Of a DNA stretch of 64,000 nt, positions 50,539 through 58,634 are shown in pieces. Position numbers and translations under genes: made by a program. The notes beneath the pieces were generated by a model that saw only the letters and a list, made by a program, of their open reading frames with translations, searched no databases and was not told the DNA's origin. Source of the stretch: JAVBKU01 sp031553875 (GTDB lineage Bacteria > Bacteroidota > Bacteroidia > Bacteroidales > Rikenellaceae); the NCBI GenBank assembly GCA_031553875.1, contig JAVBKU010000001.1:124001-188000 (forward strand), given 5' to 3'. Within the stretch, counting starts at the first letter, position 1. Each line of letters begins with the position of its first letter.

Positions 50539-51933
50539 ATGGCAAACAAGATACCGCGCGTACCGGCGCGTGAACAGGATCCGAAAGTAAGGGTAACTAA
50601 TTTCGAGGAAGTGTGCTACGGCTACAACCTCGAGGAGGCGCAGAGGGAGGCATCGCGATGTCTCAACTGTAAGAAACCCCGTTGTGTGGAGCAGTGCCCC
50701 GTGTCGATACAGATACCACGATTCATCATGGACGTACTCGGCGGCGATATAGCTGCGGCGGCCAAGGCGATAGGCGAGGACAGCTCGCTGCCCTCGGTCT
50801 GCGGCCGCGTGTGCCCGCAGGAGAGCCAGTGCGAGGGTGCCTGTATCCTCGGCGTCAAGGGCGAGCCGGTGTCTATCGGTAAGCTCGAACGTTTCGTGGG
50901 CGATTGGAATATAGAGAACGGCGAGAAGACCACCATGAAAGCTCCCCAGGGAGCGCAGAAGGTGGCTGTGATAGGCAGCGGTCCTGCGGGTCTGGCCTGC
51001 GCCGCCGACCTCGCCAAGATGGGCTACGAGGTGAAGATATTCGAAGCCCTGCACAAGGCGGGAGGTGTGCTTGAGTACGGTATTCCCGAATTCCGCCTGC
51101 CCAAAAATAATATAGTGGCCAAGGAGGTCGACAACGTGCGCCGCCTGGGTGTGGATATCGAGACCGACGTTATCGTGGGCCGCACCGTGACCATCGACTC
51201 TCTACTTAACGAGGAAGGTTTCTCGGCCATATTTATCGGCTCGGGCGCGGGTCTTCCCAAGTTTATGGGTATCCCCGGCGAGAACCTCAACGGCGTGGTT
51301 TCAGCCAATGAGTTCCTTACACGCTCCAACCTGATGAAGGCCTACGAGCCCGACTCGCAGACTCCCATATATGTGGGCGAAAAGGTCGTGGTCGTGGGTG
51401 GCGGCAACGTGGCCATGGACTCCGTGCGTACCGCGGCCCGTCTGGGTGCCGAATCGTATATCGTTTACCGCCGTTCCGAGGCCGAACTTCCCGCCAGGGT
51501 AGAGGAGGTGCACCACGCCAAGGAGGAGGGCATCGAGTTCAGGATGCTGACCAACCCTGTGGAGATACTCGGCGACGACAAGGGCTGGGTGAGGGGTATC
51601 CGTTGCGTAAGGATGGAGCTCGGCGAGCCCGACGCTTCCGGCAGACGTTCGCCTATCGAGGTGAAAGGCAGCGAGTTCGATATACCGTGCGACGTGGTGA
51701 TAATGGCCCTGGGCACTTCGCCCAATCCGCTTATCGCCTCTACTACCGGCGGCTTAGACACTAACCGCTGGGGTTGTGTGGTGATCGATGAAGAAACGGG
51801 CGCCACCTCGCGCGAGGGCGTATTTGCCGGCGGCGATGCCGTGACCGGCGCGGCCACCGTGATCCTCGCCATGGGCGCAGGACGCAAGGCAGCCAAGGGT
51901 ATCGACGCCTACCTCAAGGGTAAAAAGAAGTAG
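50539..51933 (+). CDS. NfnB/GltA-type NADP-dependent oxidoreductase subunit
   Basis: 464 residues, the small-subunit-of-glutamate-synthase fold. N-terminal cluster motifs CLNCKKPRCVEQCPV and CGRVCPQESQCEGACILG bind two 4Fe-4S clusters. Two Rossmann motifs follow (VIGSGPAGLACAADLAKMGY; VVVGGGNVAMDSVRTAARLG), with the C-terminal FAGGDAVTGAATVILAMGAG FAD motif. Paired with the upstream gene it forms NfnAB. No large glutamate synthase subunit is adjacent, which favours the Nfn role. Confidence 0.88.
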   Translation: MANKIPRVPAREQDPKVRVTNFEEVCYGYNLEEAQREASRCLNCKKPRCVEQCPVSIQIPRFIMDVLGGDIAAAAKAIGEDSSLPSVCGRVCPQESQCEGACILGVKGEPVSIGKLERFVGDWNIENGEKTTMKAPQGAQKVAVIGSGPAGLACAADLAKMGYEVKIFEALHKAGGVLEYGIPEFRLPKNNIVAKEVDNVRRLGVDIETDVIVGRTVTIDSLLNEEGFSAIFIGSGAGLPKFMGIPGENLNGVVSANEFLTRSNLMKAYEPDSQTPIYVGEKVVVVGGGNVAMDSVRTAARLGAESYIVYRRSEAELPARVEEVHHAKEEGIEFRMLTNPVEILGDDKGWVRGIRCVRMELGEPDASGRRSPIEVKGSEFDIPCDVVIMALGTSPNPLIASTTGGLDTNRWGCVVIDEETGATSREGVFAGGDAVTGAATVILAMGAGRKAAKGIDAYLKGKKK

Positions 51934-51961
51934 CGGCGGGTCGGGGCGTGTTCGCCTCCGG

Positions 51962-51992
51962 TTTGTAATAAAGGAAAATATAACTACATTTG
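51962..51992 (+). promoter_or_regulatory. tRNA-Pro promoter TTTG-N19-TACATTTG
   Basis: Exact consensus: TTTG at 51962-51965, 19-nt spacer, TACATTTG at 51985-51992; the tRNA begins 31 nt further on. Confidence 0.85.
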
Positions 51993-52022
51993 TGCCGCCT
52001 GGTTTTGCCGGGCGACACGTTT

Positions 52023-52097
52023 CGGGGTGTAGCGCAGCCCGGTTAGCGCACCTGCTTTGGGAGCAGGGGGTCCCAGGTTCGAATCCTGGTACCCCGA
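52023..52097 (+). tRNA. tRNA-Pro (TGG)
   Basis: 75 nt. Acceptor CGGGGTG / TACCCCG, discriminator A; D-arm AGCGCAGCCCGGTTAGCGC; anticodon loop CTTTGGG (TGG); T-arm GGTTCGAATCC. CCA not encoded. Its 3' end is followed at once by a nested inverted-repeat element. Confidence 0.97.
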
Positions 52098-52098
52098 C

Positions 52099-52221
52099 GA
52101 AACAGAAACGAAAAAAGCCACTCATGCGAGTGGCTTTTTCTTTATAATAAGGCGGTCGCGAGCTTGCTCGTGCGATTGCCTGATTATAAAGAAAAGACTT
52201 TTGATTTTTCGTTTCTGTTTC
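52099..52221. repeat. Nested inverted-repeat element abutting tRNA-Pro
   Basis: Outer 17-bp arms GAAACAGAAACGAAAAA (52099-52115) and the exact complement (52205-52221). Inside are the terminator hairpin and a second long imperfect stem (52139-52192) with terminal arms TCTTTATAAT / ATTATAAAGA and paired AGGC/GCCT, TCGC/GCGA, GAGC/GCTC. No open frame within. Confidence 0.75.
52112..52139 (+). terminator. Terminator after tRNA-Pro
   Basis: Perfect 12-bp stem (AAAAAGCCACTC / GAGTGGCTTTTT), loop ATGC, ending in a T-run, 14 nt past the tRNA. Confidence 0.9.
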
Positions 52222-52244
52222 AAGTCGCCCCGCGGGAGCGTCTC

Positions 52245-52347
52245 AGGAAAACCGAGCTTTAGCGAGGTAATCCTGGCATCCTGAAATAAATGATTAGAGC
52301 AGGTTGTGTCGTGAGTAAGGAAAACCGAGCTTAGCGAGGTAATCCTG
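52245..52347 (+). repeat. Two copies of a 30-bp direct repeat
   Basis: Copies at 52245-52275 and 52318-52347 differ by one base: AGGAAAACCGAGCTT(T) followed by AGCGAGGTAATCCTG. A degenerate third copy lies near 52930-52963. Nothing coding is seen between 52222 and 52542 apart from these. Confidence 0.75.
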
Positions 52348-52542
52348 CCCACTCCCGTAAAACGAAAACCGCTGCAAATCAATTTATCAATGATTACTTA
52401 CGAAACGTTTCTTATACAATCCTATCCGCGATGTATGATTTTATCCAGTTGTCTGACTGTATTTTGCGAAAAAATGCCTAATATTACATATAGACACCTC
52501 GCGTGGATTTAATATAGATAAAGTATTATTAACTAAACTAAA

Positions 52543-52818
52543 ATGATTATGGGTGGATTTACACTTTTCTTGTCTATTGTCGTGCTTGTTTTTGGCATTC
52601 TGCAGATTATCTTGTTCTTCAAGATTTGGGGAATGACTACCAATGTAAAATCGCTTTTAAAGGAGGTTCAAATCTTGTCAGGTACGACAAAAAAACGATT
52701 GCTTGATGAGAAAAAAGAGCTTGAAAATTATGAACAACAATCGTACTGGATTAAAGAACGATTAGAAATGATAAACACTGAAATAACTAAGATAGACGAG
52801 GCTAAAGAACTCAAATAG
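52543..52818 (+). CDS. Small membrane protein with coiled coil
   Basis: 91 residues (ATG at 52543, or 52549). N-terminal transmembrane helix (FTLFLSIVVLVFGILQIILF) followed by a charged coiled coil (KKRLLDEKKELENYEQQSYW and IKERLEMINTEITKIDEAKE). No known family recognised. The base composition is clearly more AT-rich than the housekeeping genes on either side, and the gene sits in the hairpin-rich segment behind tRNA-Pro, so horizontal origin is likely. Confidence 0.7.
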   Translation: MIMGGFTLFLSIVVLVFGILQIILFFKIWGMTTNVKSLLKEVQILSGTTKKRLLDEKKELENYEQQSYWIKERLEMINTEITKIDEAKELK

Positions 52819-52843
52819 TTATTTGTAAAGTCTATATTGGACT

Positions 52844-52896
52844 GACAAACAGAAACACGGGGAATGCCTTTGGCATTCCCCGTGTTTCTGTTTGTC
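52844..52896 (+). terminator. Very long perfect hairpin after the small membrane protein
   Basis: 25-bp perfect stem with a TTT loop (arms 52844-52868 and 52872-52896). The arm contains AAACAGAAAC, also found in the arms of the element at 52099-52221. Confidence 0.8.
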
Positions 52897-52948
52897 GCTT
52901 CCACCTACCCTGCCCAAGCATTACAGAATAACCAAACCTTAGCGAGGC

Positions 52949-52963
52949 AATCCCGATACCCCG
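52949..52963 (+). other. Degenerate copy of the tRNA-Pro 3' end (possible att remnant)
   Basis: AATCCCGATACCCCG matches 13 of 15 bases of the tRNA-Pro 3' end (AATCCTGGTACCCCG, 52082-52096). It follows a degenerate third copy of the 30-bp repeat. Confidence 0.4.
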
Positions 52964-52996
52964 CCCTTCAATTCTCAGCCCCTCCAACTTATTATA

Positions 52997-53040
52997 CTGA
53001 TAGCCGGGATTAATTATATTTGATTATCTTTGGCTATCAG
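52997..53040 (+). promoter_or_regulatory. Promoter region bracketed by a 9-bp inverted repeat
   Basis: CTGATAGCC (52997-53005) and GGCTATCAG (53032-53040) enclose two TAnnTTTG boxes, TATATTTG (53015-53022) and TATCTTTG (53025-53032), just upstream of the oxidoreductase gene at 53071. Confidence 0.5.
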
Positions 53041-53070
53041 TTCATATTTCAATTAAATCATTCCTCGTCC

Positions 53071-54726
53071 ATGAAAAAACAATTACTTGTACAACATTTG
53101 TTTTTATTTCTCGGTATAATATTTTGCATGGCATCGTGTAAAAACAGTGCTCATGAGCAAAATGCCGACGTGATTATTTACGGCGGGACGTCCGGCGCAA
53201 TTATCGCTGCAGTCGAAACTATCCAGTCAGGGAAAACGGTGATTATCGTATCGCCTGACACGCATCTGGGCGGTTTGTCTTCAGGCGGGCTTGGGTATAC
53301 CGATACGGGTGACAAATCAACTATCGGCGGGCTTTCCCGCGAATTCTACCATCGTGTATGGCAGCATTATAACGATTCGACAGCTTGGGTTTGGCAAAAG
53401 CATTCCGAATACGGCAATAAAGGACAGGGCACTGTCGCCATGGATGGAGAGAACCGTACGATGTGGATCTTCGAGCCCCACGTAGCGGAGAATGTTTTTG
53501 AGGATTTCGCCAAGGAAAACAATCTGACCATATATCGTGACGAATGGCTGGATCGCGAAAACGGCGTTGTCAAGAAGGATGGGAAAATAATATCTATCAG
53601 GACGCTCTCGGGTAAAACCTATTCAGGGAAAATATTTATCGATGCCACCTATGAAGGTGATTTGATGGCCGCCGCAGGTATATCTTATCATGTAGGACGC
53701 GAGGCGTGCTCCCAATATGATGAGAAATGGAATGGCGTGCAAGCCTTTGTTTTTCAGCACGAGCATTATTTCAAAACAAAGGTAGACCCTTATCGTACGC
53801 CGGGACAGCCGGAAAGCGGGCTTTTGTACGGCGTATCACCTGAAAAGATAGCCCCCAACTGCTCCGGAGACGACAAAATACAGGCCTATTGCTTCCGGAT
53901 GTGCATGAGCAATCATCCCGACAACCGGGTCCCTTTCCCCAAGCCGGTTAATTACGACCCTGCCAAATATGAATTACTGGGTCGCGTTTTCGATGCGGGA
54001 TGGAGGGAGTGGTTCCACAAATTCGACATTATTCCTAACCGCAAGACCGATACAAACAATCACGGCCCGTTCAGCAGCGACTTTATCGGTGAGAATTACG
54101 ACTATCCGGAAGCGTCTTACGAGCGCAGAAAGGAGATTATCCAAGAGCACAAAGACTACCAGCAGGGTTTGTTGTACTACGTGGCCAACGATCCTCGCGT
54201 GCCGAAAGAGATACAGAGCGAAATGCAAAATTGGGGATTGGCTAAAGACGAGTTTACCGACAACGGAAACTGGCCCCATCAGCTGTATATCCGCGAAGCC
54301 CGCAGGATGATAGGCTCTTATGTCATGACGGAAAATGACGTATTGGGCACCCGGAAAGTGCCCCAGCCCATAGGGATGGGCTCTTATACGCTTGATTCCC
54401 ACAATGTTCAACGTTTTGTCACCGAAGAGGGCTTTGTGCAGAACGAGGGCGATATAGGGGTTGATTGCCCGGTTTATTCCATCGCCTACGGTTCTTTGGT
54501 GCCGAAGAAAGAGGAGTGCACCAACCTGTTTGTTACGACGTGCGTTTCTTCGAGCCACATAGCCTTTGGTTCAATCCGCATGGAGCCGGTCTTCATGATC
54601 CTTGGACAATCCGCGGCTCTGGCAGCATCTATAGCCATTGATAGCGAACTGGCCGTGCAAGACGTACCTTATGACCAACTCAAAGAGTTAATGGATAATA
54701 GAGGGCAAGTTGTGGGGATAAAGTAA
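53071..54726 (+). CDS. FAD-dependent oxidoreductase lipoprotein
   Basis: 551 residues from the ATG at 53071 (the longer frame to 53020 would run through the promoter). Lipobox FCMASC at C23. FAD-binding Rossmann start ADVIIYGGTSGAIIAAVETI, followed by GGLSSGGLGYTDTG, KIFIDATYEGDLMAAAGISY and a C-terminal HIAFGSIRMEPVFMILGQSA. This is the FAD_oxidored family found in many Bacteroidetes and Planctomycetes carbohydrate loci (xanthan-lyase-associated relatives). Periplasm-facing enzyme; substrate unknown. No terminator with a T-run is evident. Confidence 0.85.
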   Translation: MKKQLLVQHLFLFLGIIFCMASCKNSAHEQNADVIIYGGTSGAIIAAVETIQSGKTVIIVSPDTHLGGLSSGGLGYTDTGDKSTIGGLSREFYHRVWQHYNDSTAWVWQKHSEYGNKGQGTVAMDGENRTMWIFEPHVAENVFEDFAKENNLTIYRDEWLDRENGVVKKDGKIISIRTLSGKTYSGKIFIDATYEGDLMAAAGISYHVGREACSQYDEKWNGVQAFVFQHEHYFKTKVDPYRTPGQPESGLLYGVSPEKIAPNCSGDDKIQAYCFRMCMSNHPDNRVPFPKPVNYDPAKYELLGRVFDAGWREWFHKFDIIPNRKTDTNNHGPFSSDFIGENYDYPEASYERRKEIIQEHKDYQQGLLYYVANDPRVPKEIQSEMQNWGLAKDEFTDNGNWPHQLYIREARRMIGSYVMTENDVLGTRKVPQPIGMGSYTLDSHNVQRFVTEEGFVQNEGDIGVDCPVYSIAYGSLVPKKEECTNLFVTTCVSSSHIAFGSIRMEPVFMILGQSAALAASIAIDSELAVQDVPYDQLKELMDNRGQVVGIK

Positions 54727-55182
54727 GGCGTAAAGATCGCACCCGACGGAAGGCCCCCGCAATCAGGCACTTGTTTCATTGAGCCGCCAACTGGCGGGAC
54801 AAAAATAAGCGAGCGTCTTTTCGGCTAATCCATTTATAAGACAAAGTACTAATATCCAAAATTACAGCGGTTCAAAAACTTGTGCCTGTCAAAGTGATAT
54901 TTGGAACAGCAAAACAATCCGCCGCTTCAGGCTTCTGCCGGAAACAGGTCTAGTGAGGGAGATCGCCCTCAGTTATCGTGTAACGAGAGAAGCTCCCGGA
55001 AGAGACCCCGACAGAAGACGCGGCTAGACCTTTTGCCTACTTTTGGGGCAATGCCAAAAGTAGGGATTAAGCGAGGGCGCGACTGCTTGCAGGCGATGGC
55101 CTCAGCGCGAGAAATGAAAGCGAAGCTAAAAATAGGTCCCGCCGAAGGCGAATAACCTATTTAAAGTAGCATCCTAATTCCA
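54727..55182. repeat. Gene-free segment with intergenic repeat-like sequence
   Basis: Contains the inverted repeat CCTACTTTTGG / CCAAAAGTAGG (55036-55064) and the hairpin AAATAGGT / ACCTATTT (55130-55162), features I associate with dispersed intergenic repeats in Bacteroidales. An 84-codon frame across it (54901-55155) looks spurious. Confidence 0.5.
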
Positions 55183-55221
55183 AAACACAAAATGCAGCCA
55201 CCCCGGCTGCATTTTGTGTTT
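55183..55221 (-). terminator. Terminator of the cupin lipoprotein gene
   Basis: Perfect 17-bp stem (AAACACAAAATGCAGCC and its complement) with a 5-nt loop, 15 nt past the stop on the minus strand. Confidence 0.82.
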
Positions 55222-55236
55222 GAACTGTGAGATGTA

Positions 55237-55776
55237 TCAATGTTCGGCTTCTCTCGCGGCCTTGAATGTTTTATGGACCGTCCCTTTTGGATGATGCGCC
55301 GGTGCATAGATCGAATACAATTTCAGCGGTTCGCTTCCCGTGTTGATGATGTTGTGCCATTTGCCGGCGGGAATGATAATGGCAAAATCTCTACCCGCTT
55401 CCTCGGTGAAAGTAAGAGCGTCTTCACGGTCCCCCATAATTACCTTAGCGTTCCCGGCCTCGACCCTTAGAAACTGGTCGGTATCAGTGTGTTGTTCCAA
55501 GCCCACTTCGCCTCCCAGGGGAAGCGACATTAAAGTCAACTGTAAATAAGGTCCCGTCCATAATGTCATCCTGAAATCGTGGTTCGACATCGTGTAGGTT
55601 TCTATGTTCAACACAACAGGCTGGGCGCCGTGATCTTTTAATATCACTTCGATCTCGGGAGTTTCAATTTTGTCTTGTTCATTGACACCGGTTTTCTCTC
55701 CTTGTGTGCATGAATAACAGGCTAATCCCCACAAAAATAAACCGGAAAAGAGTACTGAGGTTGATCTACTTTTCAT
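55237..55776 (-). CDS. Cupin-domain exported protein
   Basis: 179 residues. Hydrophobic N-terminus with cysteines C20 and C23 (LFLWGLACYSC) suggests a lipoprotein, though the lipobox is imperfect. Cupin core: LPLGGEVGLEQHTDTDQFLR (motif 1 with G, E, H, D) and IIPAGKWHNIINTG (motif 2 with P-G-H). Metal-binding residues are partly conserved. Relatives are small mannose-6-phosphate-isomerase-like cupins; no activity can be named. Flanked by its own terminator and a 226-nt empty gap before the phosphoesterases. Confidence 0.78.
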   Translation of the reverse strand: MKSRSTSVLFSGLFLWGLACYSCTQGEKTGVNEQDKIETPEIEVILKDHGAQPVVLNIETYTMSNHDFRMTLWTGPYLQLTLMSLPLGGEVGLEQHTDTDQFLRVEAGNAKVIMGDREDALTFTEEAGRDFAIIIPAGKWHNIINTGSEPLKLYSIYAPAHHPKGTVHKTFKAAREAEH

Positions 55777-56002
55777 GGCTGTAAGGTTTTAATCAATGGA
55801 TTTATACTATGCGTATCGAGGGTAAAACATTGATTCTGTTGCTAATGTTGCCTGAAGCCAGGGACTCAGGGAATGATATAACTATTTGCGCAATTTTTAT
55901 TCCACATTCAAAGGTCCTTACGCTCTTTGATATTATAATTTATCGTATCTTTAGGCCACGTTTGCTGTATCGTCAAGAAACAGCAAACGGCCCTTGTGTG
56001 AT

Positions 56003-57178
56003 ATGAAAAAAACACTGATAATTTACCTCCTGCTCCTGCTTTCCTTCTCCGCCTCGGCAGAGTCGGGCCGGATCGTTGTTTCCCATGGCCCTTACCTTCA
56101 GGCGATGGGCGAAAGGGAGGTGACGGTGGTGTGGACGACTTCCAAAGACGCTGTCTCTTGGGTGGAGATCGCCCCGGACGACGGTACGGAGTTTCACTCG
56201 ACCTCCAGGCCCCGTTATTACCAGGTGATCTTCGGGAGAAAGAATATAGGCCGGGTGCATGCCGTGAAGGTCGACGGTCTCGATCCCGCGAAGAAATACC
56301 GTTACGAAATATCCTCGCGCGAGGTGGTGAAGGCCAGTAATAAGGGCTTTAAGTACGGAACTATCGTTACCGAAACCGACGGCAGGGTGAGGCTCCCTCT
56401 TGAATTCACCACCGCCGACACCCATAAAAAAGAGCTCCGTTTTACCATGATAAACGACATTCATGCCGATTCCACCCGCATGGGCGCGTTGTTGTCGGAG
56501 GTGGGCCGCCTTGGGACCGACTTCGTGGTCTTCAACGGCGATATGGTAAGTAGTATGAAGTCGGAGAAACAGATCTTCGACGGATTTATGACCACGGCGG
56601 TCAACCGTTTCGCTTCCCACATACCGTTCTACTACGCCCGGGGGAACCACGAAGCGCGCGACGTATTCGCTTCCCAGTACATGACATATTTCCCGACCTC
56701 CACCGGTAAGCCTTATTACACGTTCAACTACGGCCCGGCCTTCTTTATCGTTATCGACAGCGGCGACAGCAGGATGGACGACGAGAAAGCCTGTCGCGGC
56801 CTTATTGACGGCGAGCGTTACCGCGCCGAACAGGGCGAGTGGCTTAAAGGAGTGGTCGCGGGCGACGATTTTAAAAACGCCAGGTACCGCATAGTCATAG
56901 TGCATATCCCTCCCGTTATCAGGGATTGCCACAGCGGGATAAATATAGAGGAGTGTTTTGTGCCGACGCTCAACAAGGCGGGTATCGACCTGCTGTTGTG
57001 CGCCCACAGGCACAATTACAGATATATCCCCGCGGGAGAAACTTCGGCCGATTTCCCGATATTGCTTAATTCCAATATAAAAGTGGTGCATACTTCGATA
57101 GGAGAGAAGGGCATAAACCTTCTACTCAAGGACGTCAAGGGTAATGAGTTTAAGAATATAGATATTCCCGCGAGGTAG
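56003..57178 (+). CDS. Secreted purple-acid-phosphatase-like metallophosphoesterase
   Basis: 391 residues from the ATG at 56003; signal peptide MKKTLIIYLLLLLSFSASA. N-terminal fibronectin-III-like domain (SHGPYLQAMGEREVTVVWTT). The calcineurin-like catalytic domain has blocks MINDIHADS (D-x-H), VVFNGDMVSS (GD), YYARGNHEARD (GNHE), VIVHIPP and LLCAHRHNYRY (GHxH-like, with AHRH). Two metal ions are expected in the active site. Hydrolyses phosphomonoesters or diesters in the periplasm. 73 nt upstream of a second, membrane-bound phosphoesterase. Confidence 0.87.
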   Translation: MKKTLIIYLLLLLSFSASAESGRIVVSHGPYLQAMGEREVTVVWTTSKDAVSWVEIAPDDGTEFHSTSRPRYYQVIFGRKNIGRVHAVKVDGLDPAKKYRYEISSREVVKASNKGFKYGTIVTETDGRVRLPLEFTTADTHKKELRFTMINDIHADSTRMGALLSEVGRLGTDFVVFNGDMVSSMKSEKQIFDGFMTTAVNRFASHIPFYYARGNHEARDVFASQYMTYFPTSTGKPYYTFNYGPAFFIVIDSGDSRMDDEKACRGLIDGERYRAEQGEWLKGVVAGDDFKNARYRIVIVHIPPVIRDCHSGINIEECFVPTLNKAGIDLLLCAHRHNYRYIPAGETSADFPILLNSNIKVVHTSIGEKGINLLLKDVKGNEFKNIDIPAR

Positions 57179-57251
57179 CCGTGGGTAGGTACAAGCCGAG
57201 AAAAGTATTAATGAGAGGTGTAGGATGCGCCGGATTTACATGTTTTAACGA

Positions 57252-58460
57252 ATGTTTGTAATAATAGTTATAACGCTTGTAACGCTTATTTCGCTCGGGG
57301 TCGACACGTATGTCTACCGCCGGTGGATGAGCAAAAGGATAAAGTCGCCGTGGCTGAAGGCCGCGTATATAGGCCATGTGGTCGTGCTGTACGTGTTGCT
57401 GCTCGGCACGTTGCTGTTTTACCGCAGGCAGTCGGGAACGGAGACCAGCTTCGTCTACCTTATGATGTGGATGGTCTTTATCTTCATGCTGGCCGTGGTG
57501 CCGAAGACCGTGTGGGCCGTGATCTCGTTTATCGACTATCCCGTGGAGAAGCGCATAGGCCGCCACTGCAATACCTTCGCCTATATCGGCATGGTGGCGG
57601 GTATAGCCGTGGGCGTATTGATGATCGTCGGCGCTACATACGGGCGCAATGCCATAGCTATTAAGAGGATCATCATAGAATCTGACAAACTGCCCAAACG
57701 TTTCCACAGGTATAAGATAGTCCACATAGCCGATCTGCATATAGGGACGGCTCCGGAGGGCATGGTTAAGGAGGTGGTGCGCCTGGTGAACAAGCAGAAC
57801 GCCGATATGGTTATCAATAGCGGCGACCTCATAAATATCCAGTCGAGGGAGCTGACGCCCGAACTTGCCATATCCTTGGGTAATATCCAGGTTTTCGATC
57901 GTGTGGTGATGGTTTTGGGCAACCACGATGTGGGTACGTACGTATTCTCGGACAAGAACCTCACTCCCCGCGAGAGCTACGACGAGTTGGTCGGAAAGGT
58001 GAGGGGTATGGGATGGTATCTGTTGCAGAACGAATCCTTCTATATCCGCAGGGGTAACGACAGTATCGGGATAGCCGGTCTGGGCTTTCCCCGCGAGGCC
58101 CTGCACAACGGCCTGAGGATAGATTACATTGACTGCGATATCGATAAGGCCATGTCGGGACTTTCGGACAAAACTTTCAATATCGTGGCGCAGCATACCC
58201 CCGCAAGTTGGGAGGAGGTGCTGGAAACAGGCAAGGCTGATCTGGCCCTGGCGGGGCACGTCCATTCTATGCAGTTCAAACTGCGCCTGGGCGGGTGGCA
58301 GTGGTCGCCCGCGAGGTTCCTTTACAAGCATTGGTCGGGGCTTTACGAGAAGGGCGGAAAGTACCTCTACGTCAATGACGGCCTGGGTTGCGTGATGTAT
58401 CCCATGAGAATAGGCGTAAGACCTGAAATTACTATTGTGGAATTGCGCAAAAAACATTAA
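57252..58460 (+). CDS. Membrane-bound metallophosphoesterase (YkuE-like)
   Basis: 402 residues. The N-terminal 140 residues hold about four transmembrane helices (MFVIIVITLVTLISLGVDTY; IGHVVVLYVLLLGTLLFY; MMWMVFIFMLAVVP; AGIAVGVLMIVGATYG). The phosphoesterase domain has HIADLHIGT, INSGDLIN, VLGNHDVGTY, AQHTPASW and LAGHVHSMQ, so all five metal blocks are intact. Similar to YkuE/YaeI-type enzymes, some acting on lipid-linked substrates. Probably cotranscribed with the preceding phosphoesterase gene. Confidence 0.88.
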   Translation: MFVIIVITLVTLISLGVDTYVYRRWMSKRIKSPWLKAAYIGHVVVLYVLLLGTLLFYRRQSGTETSFVYLMMWMVFIFMLAVVPKTVWAVISFIDYPVEKRIGRHCNTFAYIGMVAGIAVGVLMIVGATYGRNAIAIKRIIIESDKLPKRFHRYKIVHIADLHIGTAPEGMVKEVVRLVNKQNADMVINSGDLINIQSRELTPELAISLGNIQVFDRVVMVLGNHDVGTYVFSDKNLTPRESYDELVGKVRGMGWYLLQNESFYIRRGNDSIGIAGLGFPREALHNGLRIDYIDCDIDKAMSGLSDKTFNIVAQHTPASWEEVLETGKADLALAGHVHSMQFKLRLGGWQWSPARFLYKHWSGLYEKGGKYLYVNDGLGCVMYPMRIGVRPEITIVELRKKH

Positions 58461-58489
58461 ATTTGACCAATGTTTAGACCGATAACAGT

Positions 58490-58522
58490 ATTATAATTTG
58501 TATGTTTTCAAACAATTATAAT
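58490..58522 (+). terminator. Weak AT-rich hairpin
   Basis: ATTATAATT (58490-58498) pairs with AATTATAAT (58514-58522), followed by AAAATTTT; a possible terminator for the phosphoesterase pair. Confidence 0.35.
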
Positions 58523-58561
58523 AAAATTTTAACAAGTCGATATATTTTACCATAAAACCGC

Positions 58562-58569
58562 TACATTTG
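58562..58569 (+). promoter_or_regulatory. -7 box for the giant gene
   Basis: TACATTTG (TAnnTTTG), 65 nt before the ATG at 58635; -33 TTTG not found at the right spacing. Confidence 0.45.
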
Positions 58570-58634
58570 TGGCGGAATATGGTGTTTGAGTCAAAGCCCC
58601 GTTCCTGTAAAAACAAAGAAACCGTTATATAAGC

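Noticed and set aside
52245..52347. Possible CRISPR array
   Set aside because: Only two clear copies, 42 bp apart, a third degenerate copy 580 bp away, no cas genes and no regular spacing.
54901..55155. 84-codon frame before the cupin gene
   Set aside because: Lies across intergenic repeat-like sequence with hairpins and has basic, low-information composition.
55809..56006. 65-codon frame before the phosphoesterase
   Set aside because: No motif, runs into the start of the phosphoesterase, and nothing suggests translation.
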